From: JAFDZW01 sp964404255
GTDB taxonomy: Bacteria > Bacteroidota > Ignavibacteria > Palsa-1295
Reading direction: 5' to 3'
Assembly: GCA_964404255.1 (NCBI GenBank)
Contig: CAYOJJ010000002.1
Coordinates: forward strand, 191,438-255,437
Length of the DNA stretch: 64,000 nucleotides
Shown here: piece by piece, positions 8,169 to 18,262 of the stretch
Position numbering within the stretch: the first letter of the stretch is position 1
Layout: every line of letters begins with the position of its first letter
Notes under the pieces: generated by a model
Seen by the model: only the letters and a program-made list of their open reading frames with translations
Database searches by the model: none
Told to the model about the DNA's origin: nothing
Made by a program: the position numbers and the translations under genes

Positions 8169-10211
8169 ATGCCAACAAAACGAACACTTGTAACCGCGGC
8201 CCTGCCGTATGCTAACGGACCCATCCATGTCGGTCACCTTGCCGGAGTCTATGTTCCGGCCGATATGTATGTCCGTTACATGCGGTTGCGATATGGTTCG
8301 GATAGTGTTCTTTTTATATGTGGCTCCGATGAGCACGGCGTACCTATCACAATCAGCGCCGAAAAAGAAAAGGTAACGCCAAAGGATATTGTCGATCGTT
8401 ATCATACGCTTAATAAATCGACGTTCGAAAAGCTCGGGATATCTTTTGATTTCTACGGACGTACGTCTAGCGCCGAGCATCGGACGATGTCGCAGCAGTT
8501 TTTTAAGACGCTGCTTGATTCGGGTAATCTTGCCGATAAAGAAGAGCCACAATTGTATGACGAACAGGCGAAGATGTTTTTGCCGGATCGGTACGTGGAA
8601 GGCACATGCCCGGTCTGCAGTAACCCTGAGGCTCGCGGCGATCAGTGTGATCGTTGCGGTACCTATTTAAATCAAACGGAGCTTATTAATCCTCGCTCGA
8701 AGATCACTGGCAATAAACCGGTCGTTCGTCCGACGAAGCACTGGTATTTTAAATTATCGAATTTCCAAAAGCCGCTCGAAGAGTGGATTGAGACGAAAGC
8801 CGGTTCATGGCGCGATATGGTGGTGCAGCAAACCAGAAGCTGGCTTAAAGCAGGTTTGCAGGATCGCCCCATCACCCGTGATCTCGATTGGGGTGTACCG
8901 GTGCCGGTCGAAGGCGCTGAAGGCAAAGTGCTCTATGTATGGTTCGATGCACCGATAGGCTACGTCACTGCTACGAAAGAACATCTGCCTAATGATTGGC
9001 GGAAATGGTGGACGGCTGATGAAAATCTCGATTGGGTTTGCTTCCTCGGCAAAGACAATATCGTTTTCCATACGATCATGTTTCCGGCAATGCTCGATGC
9101 CTATAATCAGGCGAAGACCGGCTTCACCTACACCTTGCCGACCAACGTCCCCGCTAACGAGTTTATGAATCTCGAAGGCCGCAAGCTTTCGAAATCAAAA
9201 GGCTGGACCATCGAGCCGCATGAAATCCTGGAGCGCTACGATGCGGATCTGATTCGCTATGCGATCGCCTGCAATCTGCCGGAATCGAAAGACTCCGATT
9301 TTTCCTGGAAAGATTTTCAGGCGCACGTTAATAACGAACTGGCCGATATTCTCGGCAATTTCGCTAATCGCGTGCTGACGTTCGTCAAGAATAATTTTGA
9401 CGGTAAAGTACCCGATGCACCGAGCGAACAGTCGTTTCTCGACGAATATAAAGTGCTTGGCAGTGAGCTTGCTTCGCTCTATGAGCAATTTCAGCTTCGT
9501 GAGGCAACGGCTGTCTCTATCGACTTTGCCAGAAAAGCTAATAAGTATTTTAACGATGCCGCTCCGTGGAAGCTGATCAAGACGGATAAAGCACGAGCCG
9601 CCAGCGTCCTGCGTACTTGCCTCGAAGCGCTGCGTGCAATGAGCGTCTATCTTTCGCCGTTGCTTCCTTCAGCCTCGGCAAAAATTGCTGCAATGCTTAA
9701 TTGCCCGGTAGCTGCTCAATGGGATGGTGCTTACAACGAGGCGCTGACAACTGGTAGCACCCTTGGTGAAATAACCATTCTCTTTACAAAGCTTGAAGAT
9801 TCGCAGATGGCTGCTGAACTCGATAAGATGAAAGAAATGGCCGCCAAAGCCGAGAAGCCTGCTGCTGCGGTAGCTGCTGCACCGACGCTTATCACCGTTG
9901 ATGATTTTAAGAAAATAAAACTTAAAACCGCAACGGTACTGGAAGCGGAGAAAGTAGCAAAATCCAAAAAGCTTTTGAAACTTCAGATCGCCGTAGGCGA
10001 AGAGAAGCGGCAGATCGTTGCCGGTATTGCGGAAAAATATGCGCCGGAAGAGATTGTCGGTAAGACCATCGTTGTTGTTGCCAATCTTCAGCCGGCGAAG
10101 CTCATGGGTATTGAATCCAACGGTATGTTACTCGCCGTAAACGACGATAAAGGCGTCGTGACGCTCATCGGCACCGATGGTGAGTCGCCGGCCGGTCTCG
10201 AAGTTCGTTAA
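8169..10211 (+). CDS. metG: Methionyl-tRNA synthetase
   Basis: Charges tRNA-Met with methionine. The ATG at 8169 (MPTKRTLVTAALPYANG) is chosen over an in-frame TTG at 8151 because it matches the conserved start. The class I HIGH motif appears as PIHVGHLAG near residue 22, the zinc knuckle as CPVC...CDRC around residues 145-160, and the KMSKS loop as KLSKS at about 339-343. After a linker rich in Ala, Lys and Glu comes a C-terminal Trbp111-type tRNA-binding OB domain (from TVDDFKKIKLKTATV to the end). The length of 680 residues fits this two-domain form. A strong terminator follows. Confidence 0.97.
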   Translation: MPTKRTLVTAALPYANGPIHVGHLAGVYVPADMYVRYMRLRYGSDSVLFICGSDEHGVPITISAEKEKVTPKDIVDRYHTLNKSTFEKLGISFDFYGRTSSAEHRTMSQQFFKTLLDSGNLADKEEPQLYDEQAKMFLPDRYVEGTCPVCSNPEARGDQCDRCGTYLNQTELINPRSKITGNKPVVRPTKHWYFKLSNFQKPLEEWIETKAGSWRDMVVQQTRSWLKAGLQDRPITRDLDWGVPVPVEGAEGKVLYVWFDAPIGYVTATKEHLPNDWRKWWTADENLDWVCFLGKDNIVFHTIMFPAMLDAYNQAKTGFTYTLPTNVPANEFMNLEGRKLSKSKGWTIEPHEILERYDADLIRYAIACNLPESKDSDFSWKDFQAHVNNELADILGNFANRVLTFVKNNFDGKVPDAPSEQSFLDEYKVLGSELASLYEQFQLREATAVSIDFARKANKYFNDAAPWKLIKTDKARAASVLRTCLEALRAMSVYLSPLLPSASAKIAAMLNCPVAAQWDGAYNEALTTGSTLGEITILFTKLEDSQMAAELDKMKEMAAKAEKPAAAVAAAPTLITVDDFKKIKLKTATVLEAEKVAKSKKLLKLQIAVGEEKRQIVAGIAEKYAPEEIVGKTIVVVANLQPAKLMGIESNGMLLAVNDDKGVVTLIGTDGESPAGLEVR

Positions 10212-10230
10212 GAAATCCGTCGTATTTTTA

Positions 10231-10268
10231 AAGCCGTGCCGCATCGTGGGCACGGCTTTTTCTTTTTT
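10231..10268 (+). terminator. Intrinsic terminator after metG
   Basis: A perfect ten-base stem (AAGCCGTGCC at 10231-10240, complement at 10249-10258) is followed by a T-rich tract. It ends just before the MFS gene start. Confidence 0.92.
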
Positions 10269-10273
10269 ACCGA

Positions 10274-11512
10274 ATGGAAGATTCACTGATACCGCATTCG
10301 AAGCGGGCGGTTTCACTTGCGGTTCTTGTTGCCGCACTGGGCTACTTCGTCGATATTTATGACCTGTTGCTTTTTAGTATTGTCCGTATATCTAGTTTAA
10401 AAAGTATCGGTGTAGCCGAAAGCGATCTGCTTAGTACCGGCTCTATGCTTCTGTCCATGCAGATGGCCGGGATGCTCGTCGGCGGTATTATTTGGGGTAT
10501 CCTTGGAGATAAGAAGGGAAGACTATCGGTACTCTTCGGTTCGATCATCATGTATTCGCTGGCGAATATTGCCAATGGCTTTGTGCAATCGGTGGAGATG
10601 TATGCACTGCTGAGGGTTGTTGCCGGTATTGGTCTTGCCGGTGAACTTGGTGCCGGGGTAACGCTGGTGAGTGAGATCATGCCGAAAGAAACGCGCGGAT
10701 GGGGGACAACCATCATCGGAGCAATCGGCTTGCTTGGTGCGGTATTAGCAGCACTGATTGGTGAAGAATTTGCCTGGCGAACCTGTTTCTTTATCGGCGG
10801 TGGTATGGGCTTTGCATTATTGGCGTTACGAATTGGTGTCTATGAATCGGGAATGTTCGAGCATGTAAAGAAGCAGAATATCTCGCGCGGAAATTTCCTG
10901 AAAATATTTGCATCAAAGAAAAATGCCTGGAAATATCTTCGAGTCATTGGAATCGGGACTCCATCGTGGTTTGTCGTGGGTATTCTTATTACCTTCTCTC
11001 CGGAGTTTGGAAAAGTATTTGGCATGAAAGAACTTCCTGTTGCCGGAACGGCGGTGTTATATTCTTATATAGGTGTCTCGATGGGCGATGTACTTTCGGG
11101 GTATATGACCTATAAACTCCGCAGCCGGAAAAAGAGCTATTATATTTTTCTTGTTCTCACTACACTCTTTATAGTCTCTTACTTTGCATTGGCGCCGGTA
11201 ACACTGCCGGTATTTTATGCAATCTGCTGGCTTCTCGGATTTGGCACTGGTTTTTGGGCGATGTTCGTCACGATAGCGAGCGAGCAATTCGGCACTAATA
11301 TTCGCGCAACGGTCACAACGACCGCACCGAATTTTGTCCGAGGTTCACTCGTCATAATGACGTTGCTGTTCAATTCATTAAGAACGCCGCTGGGTATCAG
11401 TGGTTCGGCAATGGTCGTCGGGGCGCTAACAATGTCGATCTCGTTCCTCTCCTTATGGAAGATGGAAGAGACTTACGATAAAGATTTACATTATATCGAG
11501 CATCTGCACTAA
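10274..11512 (+). CDS. MFS transporter (organic acid/sugar symporter type)
   Basis: 412 residues with about 12 hydrophobic segments. The signature loop between helices 2 and 3 reads GIIWGILGDKKGRLSVLFGS, the canonical G-x3-D-x2-G-R-R/K pattern, and the helix 4-5 region reads LLRVVAGIGLAGELGAGVTLVSEIMPKETRG, as in the sugar and aromatic-acid symporter branches. The substrate cannot be read from sequence. It begins five bases after the metG terminator, so it needs its own promoter, presumably overlapping the terminator. The next gene is convergent. Confidence 0.88.
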   Translation: MEDSLIPHSKRAVSLAVLVAALGYFVDIYDLLLFSIVRISSLKSIGVAESDLLSTGSMLLSMQMAGMLVGGIIWGILGDKKGRLSVLFGSIIMYSLANIANGFVQSVEMYALLRVVAGIGLAGELGAGVTLVSEIMPKETRGWGTTIIGAIGLLGAVLAALIGEEFAWRTCFFIGGGMGFALLALRIGVYESGMFEHVKKQNISRGNFLKIFASKKNAWKYLRVIGIGTPSWFVVGILITFSPEFGKVFGMKELPVAGTAVLYSYIGVSMGDVLSGYMTYKLRSRKKSYYIFLVLTTLFIVSYFALAPVTLPVFYAICWLLGFGTGFWAMFVTIASEQFGTNIRATVTTTAPNFVRGSLVIMTLLFNSLRTPLGISGSAMVVGALTMSISFLSLWKMEETYDKDLHYIEHLH

Positions 11513-11521
11513 TCCCGACCA

Positions 11522-12496
11522 TCACCATGCATACGCTTCTGGTGCTTGTCCACCAGGGCCCGGGAAGATGGCATCGAGTTCTTTTAGCGTTTCATCGCTA
11601 AGAGTAATATCGAGTACGCGCGGAGTATTCTGTAGTTGCTCGGAAGTTCTGGGCCCGATAATGGGTGCTGTGACTGCCGGATTTTGTAACAACCAGGCCA
11701 TAGCTACATCGGCCGGCTTTTCACCGATCTTATTGCACAGCGTTTCGTAGGCTATAATTTTCTGACGTTCTTTTTCTATGCGCTCAGGACGAAGCTGAGA
11801 GCGACGCGTATCATCCGATACTTTCTCTAACGCACCACCGGCCAGCAAGCCTCCGGCGAGCGGACTCCACGGCAAGATACCAATGCCATACGCTTTACAG
11901 GCAGGAATTACTTCCAATTCAATGGTACGGGCATTCAAGTGATAAATACTTTGCTCGCTCACAAGGCCGAGAAAATGCCGTGCTTTTGCCGCTTCGTTAG
12001 CTTGGACGATATTCCAGGCTGCAAAATTTGAGGATCCACAATAAATGATCTTACCTTCGCGCACGAGCTGCTCCATCCCTTGCCAGACTTCTTCCCACGG
12101 TGCCTGACGGAAGATATGATGCATCTGATACAATTCGATATGGTCGGTTTGCAGGCGCTTCAGGCTTGCTTCACAAGCATGCTTAATATGATAGGCAGAG
12201 ACCTTGCCTGTATTCGGCCATTCCTCCATCATGCCGTAGAGCTTCGTTGCGAGAATAACCTTTTCTCTTCTGCCACCGCCTTGAGCAAACCAACGGCCAA
12301 CAATCTCTTCAGTTGCACCTTTACCAAGATGACGGCCATAGACGTTGGCTGTATCGAAGAAATTGATACCGAGTTCGAGCGCTACATCCATGATGCGGAA
12401 GCTATCGGCTTCCGAAGTCACCGGACCGAAATTCATTGTGCCAAGGCAAAGGCGGCTGACTTGTAAACCGGTCCTACCAAGAAAAGTATACTGCAT
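11522..12496 (-). CDS. Aldo/keto reductase
   Basis: 324 residues, an NADPH-dependent carbonyl reductase of the (beta/alpha)8 family. The tetrad residues are visible: Asp and Tyr in NFFDTANVYG (about residues 50-57), Lys in ILATKLYG (about 85), His in LYQMHHIF (about 125). The C-terminal cofactor segment appears as AVTAPIIGPRTSEQL. The start MQYTFLGRTGLQVSRLCLG is the typical YajO/YhdN-like opening. Physiological substrate unknown. It is a single gene, separated from the RND operon by the terminator at 12571-12601. Confidence 0.92.
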   Translation of the reverse strand: MQYTFLGRTGLQVSRLCLGTMNFGPVTSEADSFRIMDVALELGINFFDTANVYGRHLGKGATEEIVGRWFAQGGGRREKVILATKLYGMMEEWPNTGKVSAYHIKHACEASLKRLQTDHIELYQMHHIFRQAPWEEVWQGMEQLVREGKIIYCGSSNFAAWNIVQANEAAKARHFLGLVSEQSIYHLNARTIELEVIPACKAYGIGILPWSPLAGGLLAGGALEKVSDDTRRSQLRPERIEKERQKIIAYETLCNKIGEKPADVAMAWLLQNPAVTAPIIGPRTSEQLQNTPRVLDITLSDETLKELDAIFPGPGGQAPEAYAW

Positions 12497-12570
12497 GATT
12501 GTGAAAGGATTGAAAAAGTGTAGATGTAAACCTCAAAGCGTGCGCTAATAGTTTGTTCGCACTGATAAAA

Positions 12571-12601
12571 TTAAAAAGGCGGGGGTACCCACTCCCGCCT
12601 T
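12571..12601 (-). terminator. Terminator closing the metal-efflux operon
   Basis: The inverted repeat AAGGCGGG (12576-12583) and CCCGCCTT (12594-12601) reads on the minus strand into TTTTTAATTTT, 36 bases beyond the stop of the RND pump gene. Confidence 0.85.
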
Positions 12602-12636
12602 CTTAGATAACAACAGCCTGCCACACGTTATATCGT

Positions 12637-15600
12637 TCATTCTCCGTGTAGTTTATCGGCCTGCTGCTGCTTCAACTCTTGTTCGTGCTTTCGTTCTTCG
12701 AGTTCTTCGATGTCGATCGCGGTGCGAAGCATATTTTCTTTCGACCGCGATTCGATGAGATAGTATAGCGACGGTAAGACCAGCAGTGTCAGAATAAGCG
12801 CACTCGCCAACCCGCCGACGATGACGGTTGCCAGCGGGCGCTGTACATCTGAGCCGATGCCGGTCGCGAGCGAGGCCGGTATCAGGCCGAGCAGGGCAAC
12901 AAGCATCATCATAAGGATCGGCCGCAGTTCTTCTTTCGTGCCGGTGATGATCGCTTCTTCGAGCGAGAGCTTCATATCGAAGCGCAGATAGTTGAAGCGA
13001 CTGATAAGCAGTACGCCCGACATTACCGCTACACCGAAGAGCGAGATAAACCCTACCCCGCTCGACACCGAAATATTCATCCCCCGAATCGTCAAGGCAA
13101 GAATACCACCGACGAGCGCCAGCGGAACATTCACCAATACGATAGCCGCATACTTTGCCGAACGAAACGTGATGAATAGCAGACCGAAGATCAGAGCAAG
13201 TGTGATCGGTAAGATGACTGATAAGTGATTGCGCGCACGGGTAAGATTCTCGAACTGCCCGCCCCAATCGACATCATAGCCTTTGGGCAGATGTAATGCC
13301 GAAGCTACTTTCTGCTGCGCTTCAGCAACAAAGCTGCCCTGATCTCGGCCGCGAATGTTTGTTCGCACCCCAACCTGACGGTGTCCGTCTTCGCGGGCGA
13401 TTATCGTCGAGCCATCTTCGATCTTGATTTCCGCCAATTCGGAAAGCGGGATGCGCTGCCCGCTGGCGGAAGTTACTTCCAAACGGCCGATGTCATCGAT
13501 CGTCGAGCGATCGTTCGCCTGATAGCGCACCACGATATCGAACTTACGCTCTCCTTCATAGAGCGTCGAAACCTGCCTGCCTGCAACGGCAAGTTCGATC
13601 ATGTCTTCAATATCACGGACGTTTATTCCGTACCGGGCTGAAGCAGTACGGTCTATTTTGATAAAGAGCTGAGCCTGATCGCCTTCCTCTTCGATGCCGT
13701 AATCGGTTGCGCCCTGTACCGAGCGAATGACCGAAAGAATGGTATCGGCCTCGCTGCGAAGCTTTGTCAGATTATTACCATTTACAAGTACGGCAAGGTC
13801 TGCCGATGAACCGGTAACGGCTTCGGTCACATTATCAAGAATAGGCTGAGAGAAGCTAAAGCCTGCTCCCGGAATATTCGCGGTGAGCTTTGCTTTGATC
13901 TCATCGATAAGCTTATGCTTATCCACTCCCACCGGCCAGCTATCGTATGGCGCGAGCTCAACGTGAGTCTCGATTCGGTTCGGCCCGTACGGATCGGTAC
14001 CATCGTCGTTGCGGCCGAGCTGAGTTATTACCGCACGCACTTCAGGATATGGTGAGATCACTTTCCTGATGATCGGAGGGTATTGTGAAGCCGCTTGCAG
14101 AGAAATTCCCGGTGGAAGTACCGTTCGAATAACGATAGCACCTTCATCAAGCTCCGGCAGAAATTCCGTACCGAGCTTCGTACCGATAAAGACCGATACG
14201 CCGACAATGGCCAACGCCGAAGCAACGACAATACCTCGATTGGCAATAAGTTTTTTTGTCAGTGCCGAGTATCCGTGCTGCAAGAGATCGAAGAGCGGAT
14301 TCTTCCATTCTTTCGCTTTGCCTGAGCCAAAGAAATACGTCGCCAGCACCGGCACAACGGTCAGGGCCAGTAGCAGTGAACCGGCAATAGCATACCCGAG
14401 CGTATAAGCCATCGGAGAGAATAACTTTCCTTCGACGCGCTTAAGCGTAAAGAGCGGCAGGTAGGCGAGAATAATAATAACGACCGAGAAGAAGATCTGC
14501 TTATCGACGTCCTGCGTTGCTTCAACGATCAGGCGTAACGGCCCTTTCTCTTTTTTCTCCTCTTCGCTCGAATGGATGAGCCGCCGCATGATCGCTTCGA
14601 TCATGATGACCGCTCCATCGACGATGATACCGAAGTCGATCGCTCCGAGCGAAAGCAAATTTGCCGGAATGCCGGTACACTTCATTACGATAAAAGCCCA
14701 AAGCAGCGACAACGGTATAGTGAGCGCAGCCAGTAAGGCGGCACGAACATTGCCAAGGAAGAAAAGCAAAACGATCACTACGATTGTCACCCCTTCGATA
14801 AGCGTGTGACTAACGGTATGAAGGGTATTATCGACGAGTTCACTGCGGTCATACAGCTCGACGAGATGCACTCCTTCCGGCAGTGCTGTCTTTACTTCTT
14901 CGATCTTTTCTTTAAGGCTCTGTAATACTTCGGAAGGATTCTCTCCGCGGCGCATAAGGACAATACCTTGCACGCCATTATCGACATCATTCTTCTCGGT
15001 ATTATTGCTGTAGCCCAAGATACCGCTTGGTGGTAGTGCAGTGATCTCTATCGTCGCAACATCACGTACATAAATGGGTGTACCGGTTTGCGAGTTGGTC
15101 TGCAAGACGATCGAAGCAATATCTTCCTCCGTCTGGATGCGGCCGATACCTCTGATGGCAAGTCCCTGGCTGCCGCGGGGAATAATGTTGCCGCCGGTAT
15201 TCGAATTATTTGCCTGGATGGCGCTCTGAACCGTTGCAATGGTGAGCCCGTACTTTCGCAGCTTGATCGGATCGACGATTACACTATATTGCTTGACGAG
15301 CCCGCCGAAGTTTGTAATATCAGCGATGCCTTTCGCTTGTAAAAGCTTCGGCATGACAACCCAGTCCTGGATCGTACGAAGATCCATCGCCGAATGCACT
15401 GGTGTGCCCTCCAGTGCATAGCGATAGATTTCACCGACCGGCGTCGAGAGCGGTGCAAGCTCTGGCATCAGGCCATCGGGAATATCGGCGTCGCGGAGTT
15501 TTTCGATTACCTGCTGGCGCGCAAAGTAATCGTCAGTGCCTTCGTCGAAGGTCAGGCGGACGATCGAAAGGCCGAAGATCGTCCGCGAGCGGCGGTTGAC

Positions 15601-15837
15601 GACTTTCGGCACGGCATTAAGAGCGCGTTCGATGGGGATCGTTACTTGTTCTTCAACCTCCGCTGCCGCCTTACCGGGATACTTGGTAATCACATCGACT
15701 TCGGTATCGGCAACATCCGGGTAGGCTTCGATCTTCAGCGTGAGATAGGAAGCAATACCGCCAACAATTATTACGAGCCCGAGAATGAGAGTGAGCACTC
15801 TCTGGCGCATTGCGAAATGTACCAGCTTGCGAATCAT
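12637..15837 (-). CDS. CzcA/CusA-type heavy-metal RND efflux pump
   Basis: 1066 residues, the proton-driven inner-membrane pump of a tripartite exporter. The N-terminal helix is followed by AYPDVADTEVDVITKYPG, typical of the heavy-metal (HME) branch. The transmembrane-4 signature DFGIIVDGAVIMIE keeps both aspartates and the glutamate of the CzcA-type divalent-cation pumps; copper/silver pumps of the CusA type differ at these positions. Zn, Co, Cd or Ni is therefore more likely than Cu, which is inference from that motif. It is the last gene of an operon with adaptor and outer-membrane factor upstream. Confidence 0.92.
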   Translation of the reverse strand: MIRKLVHFAMRQRVLTLILGLVIIVGGIASYLTLKIEAYPDVADTEVDVITKYPGKAAAEVEEQVTIPIERALNAVPKVVNRRSRTIFGLSIVRLTFDEGTDDYFARQQVIEKLRDADIPDGLMPELAPLSTPVGEIYRYALEGTPVHSAMDLRTIQDWVVMPKLLQAKGIADITNFGGLVKQYSVIVDPIKLRKYGLTIATVQSAIQANNSNTGGNIIPRGSQGLAIRGIGRIQTEEDIASIVLQTNSQTGTPIYVRDVATIEITALPPSGILGYSNNTEKNDVDNGVQGIVLMRRGENPSEVLQSLKEKIEEVKTALPEGVHLVELYDRSELVDNTLHTVSHTLIEGVTIVVIVLLFFLGNVRAALLAALTIPLSLLWAFIVMKCTGIPANLLSLGAIDFGIIVDGAVIMIEAIMRRLIHSSEEEKKEKGPLRLIVEATQDVDKQIFFSVVIIILAYLPLFTLKRVEGKLFSPMAYTLGYAIAGSLLLALTVVPVLATYFFGSGKAKEWKNPLFDLLQHGYSALTKKLIANRGIVVASALAIVGVSVFIGTKLGTEFLPELDEGAIVIRTVLPPGISLQAASQYPPIIRKVISPYPEVRAVITQLGRNDDGTDPYGPNRIETHVELAPYDSWPVGVDKHKLIDEIKAKLTANIPGAGFSFSQPILDNVTEAVTGSSADLAVLVNGNNLTKLRSEADTILSVIRSVQGATDYGIEEEGDQAQLFIKIDRTASARYGINVRDIEDMIELAVAGRQVSTLYEGERKFDIVVRYQANDRSTIDDIGRLEVTSASGQRIPLSELAEIKIEDGSTIIAREDGHRQVGVRTNIRGRDQGSFVAEAQQKVASALHLPKGYDVDWGGQFENLTRARNHLSVILPITLALIFGLLFITFRSAKYAAIVLVNVPLALVGGILALTIRGMNISVSSGVGFISLFGVAVMSGVLLISRFNYLRFDMKLSLEEAIITGTKEELRPILMMMLVALLGLIPASLATGIGSDVQRPLATVIVGGLASALILTLLVLPSLYYLIESRSKENMLRTAIDIEELEERKHEQELKQQQADKLHGE

Positions 15838-15855
15838 AGCAGTAGTTGGAAAATG

Positions 15856-16860
15856 TTATGATCCGAAACTCAGGCTCTTAAGGAGCAGGGAGCCTTGCGT
15901 GACAACCGTCTCGCCCGGCTTTACTCCGCCAAGAACGATGAACCACTCGCCGGATTGCGAACCGAGCGTTACCTCGCGGCGCTCGTAACAATGGGCAGCG
16001 GTCTTAACGAACACATACGACTTCCCCTGGACGGATAGTACCGATGCCGTCGGTATGACGAAGGCATGAGTAACATCCGTCCCGAAGGAAGCCTTGGCAA
16101 ACATTCCGGGCCTGACGATATGGCGTTTATCTTCGACCGCTACCCGCACATTGAAGGTGCGAGTGGCGGGGTCGAGCGTTTTGCCAATATCGATCACGCG
16201 GCCATGCAGTACTTCGCCTTTATAGGCATCGAATTGGATCTGAGCATCTTCGCCTTGCTGCACCGTCCAGATCTCCGATTCCGGTACGTTCGCAATAAGC
16301 AGCGAAGAATTCGGCCGCAGATGTTTCAGATCACTTGGCGCCAGGCCCGATTGCAGCATCCGCGATTCGTATCCGGTGATCGCTACTTTGATCGAGCGCA
16401 GATCGCTTTCGGCCTGCACTACTTCTTTGCCGGCAACAGCGCTATGCGCAAAGAGATCACGCAGACGTTCGAGTTCGCGTTCGGCGCGGGCTTCGTCGTT
16501 GCAGGCTTTAGTGTAATCGGTGAAGAGCTGCGTGAGATCGGCATTCTCGAAGACGGGGATATTGAGCGAACCGCCATCGATGCTCGTGGTGCTGAAAATG
16601 ATCCGCGCCGGAGAGAATGTCGTAACCGAAATATCCCGAAGTTGGGCGCTATCGGTAGCAAAGAGCGACTCCGAAGAATCTTTTGCACTGAGGGTGATAT
16701 TCACTCCGCCATTTACTATTTGCGGTGCGGCTTCCTGTTTTTTTGCAATGGTATCTTTGGTATCGGTCGCTTTTGGAGCATCGGTTGTCGAGCAACCAAT
16801 AGTAATGCAAAGACAAGCAACGAGTAAGTACAGGGCAACACTTTTTTTATTGTAGAGCAT
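15856..16860 (-). CDS. RND efflux periplasmic adaptor lipoprotein (CzcB/CusB-like)
   Basis: The longest frame begins at 17010, but the ATG at 16860 gives MLYNKKSVALYLLVACLC followed by the lipobox ITIGC, so it was chosen. The 334-residue protein has a short coiled hairpin (ARAERELERLRDLFAHS...), a barrel segment (LLIANVPESEIWTVQQGEDAQIQF) and a membrane-proximal segment with DPATRTFNVRVAVEDKRHIVRPGMFAKA, the typical adaptor signature. It links the pump to the outer-membrane channel. Its start overlaps the upstream channel gene by 14 bases and the pump gene follows 18 bases later. Confidence 0.9.
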   Translation of the reverse strand: MLYNKKSVALYLLVACLCITIGCSTTDAPKATDTKDTIAKKQEAAPQIVNGGVNITLSAKDSSESLFATDSAQLRDISVTTFSPARIIFSTTSIDGGSLNIPVFENADLTQLFTDYTKACNDEARAERELERLRDLFAHSAVAGKEVVQAESDLRSIKVAITGYESRMLQSGLAPSDLKHLRPNSSLLIANVPESEIWTVQQGEDAQIQFDAYKGEVLHGRVIDIGKTLDPATRTFNVRVAVEDKRHIVRPGMFAKASFGTDVTHAFVIPTASVLSVQGKSYVFVKTAAHCYERREVTLGSQSGEWFIVLGGVKPGETVVTQGSLLLKSLSFGS

Positions 16861-18130
16861 AGAAGAGGTCCTTTCCAACAGAATGATCGAGGGATATGAG
16901 ACTTTTGGCGAAGGCGCCGAGGGCATCGGCATAAAGTTCGCGCAGTTCGTTATCGGTTCGTACCACATCGAGGTAATCCACGAGTGAGGTACTGCCATGC
17001 CGGTAGGCATATTCTACCGATTCACGAACGGTGGATGATTTTCGCAGCACGCCGATAATGCGGCGAACAGCTTCCTGTTTGGTAGCGGCATCGACTAGAG
17101 AGGTTTGAATCTGCGAGCGCACCGAGAGCAGGAGCGCTTCGGTCTGGCTCCGTGCTTCATCCGAAAGCGCTTCGGCTTTTGCGATCTCACCCTGGTGACG
17201 ATCGAAGAAGGGAAGCGGGAGCGTAAGGCTGGCACCATAGAAGGTAACATCCTGCTGGCGCATTGCATCGAGCGATACGGCAAGATCGATACTTGCCATC
17301 GAGCGCGCAACTTCAAGCTGGGCATCGGCGGCTTTTTCCGATTGGCGCACCAGTACTACATCGCTGCGAACCTGCTCGGCTATTCGATAGAGCGAATCGA
17401 GCGAAGGCATCGGCATTCCAAGCTGAAGTTCGGCCTTCGAAAAGACCGAGGTATCGGGCTCAAAGACCACCGCCGCATTTTTACGACCGAGTAGTTGCGC
17501 GAGCGCCGCCGAGACCGAAAGCAATGCCTGCTTATCGGCAAGCACTTCGACGGAAAATTTATCACGCTCTACTTCGCTTCGTGTCAGATCAACGGCGGCA
17601 ATATCCTGGCCTTTTACGCGGATGGCATTGATCGCCACGAGCGAATCCAATAGCCGAAGATTTTCTTCGGCTACGTTGGATTTCACTGCGGCACTGGCAA
17701 GATCGATATAGGTGGTCTTGACGGCAGTAACGGTTTCGCGCCGCGCATCTTCAAGCCTAAGCGAAGAAAGGTCGCGCGCTGCTTCGGCCGCACCGAGGCG
17801 AGCCTGGCGTTTACCGCCAAGCTCGAACGGAATAGAGAGCGAAGCGCCGTACTGTTTATCTTTTGCCGAGAGCCCATCGCTCGGAAGCAGATCGCCATTA
17901 ACGGTAAGGCTGGGGTTTGGCCTCAGCCCGGCTGTAACGAGATCGCCTTCGGCGGCCTGCACTTCATAGTGCAGCGCCATAAGCGTTGGATTATGGGAAG
18001 CCGCCTCGGCGACGGCCGTAGAAATGGTAAGCTGTTCCGCTGCCGGACCCTGAGCATCCATCGTACCCTCTAGCATCAGAAGAAGTCCGACAGACGGAAC
18101 GAGCTTACGCACGATCGAAAATATTTTCAT
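16847..18130 (-). CDS. TolC-family outer-membrane channel (CzcC/CusC-like)
   Basis: 427 residues with a signal peptide (MKIFSIVRKLVPSVGLLLMLEGTMDAQG). There are two long helical OEP repeats: one around ASHNPTLMALHYEVQAAEGDLVTAGLRPNPSL, the family hallmark, and the second around VRSDVVLVRQSEKAADAQLEVARSMASIDL. It forms the channel and periplasmic tunnel of the metal exporter. It is the first core gene of the operon, with a palindromic candidate operator about 50 bases upstream. Confidence 0.9.
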   Translation of the reverse strand: MKIFSIVRKLVPSVGLLLMLEGTMDAQGPAAEQLTISTAVAEAASHNPTLMALHYEVQAAEGDLVTAGLRPNPSLTVNGDLLPSDGLSAKDKQYGASLSIPFELGGKRQARLGAAEAARDLSSLRLEDARRETVTAVKTTYIDLASAAVKSNVAEENLRLLDSLVAINAIRVKGQDIAAVDLTRSEVERDKFSVEVLADKQALLSVSAALAQLLGRKNAAVVFEPDTSVFSKAELQLGMPMPSLDSLYRIAEQVRSDVVLVRQSEKAADAQLEVARSMASIDLAVSLDAMRQQDVTFYGASLTLPLPFFDRHQGEIAKAEALSDEARSQTEALLLSVRSQIQTSLVDAATKQEAVRRIIGVLRKSSTVRESVEYAYRHGSTSLVDYLDVVRTDNELRELYADALGAFAKSLISLDHSVGKDLFYALQ

Positions 18131-18179
18131 AGTTCATCACATGATCGTTAGCAATGGGAGAAACTGCTTTTCTTTAGGA

Positions 18180-18200
18180 TTTGCCCAAATATTGGACAAA
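18180..18200. promoter_or_regulatory. Palindromic candidate operator of the RND operon
   Basis: A 21-base dyad with half-sites TTTG.CCAA and TTGG.CAAA centred on 18190, about 50 bases upstream of the channel gene. All eight positions of each half-site are complementary. Placement suggests repressor binding; the regulator is not in the window. Confidence 0.5.
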
Positions 18201-18262
18201 TGACTAAAGACCGGGCCACCCGTGCGTTAGGGCGAGCCGGTACTGATCAAGTGCGAACGGGA

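Noticed and set aside
12653..13267. Long alternate frames inside the RND pump gene (several of 60-200 residues on both strands)
   Set aside because: They overlap the strongly conserved pump frame and show the composition expected of shadow frames.
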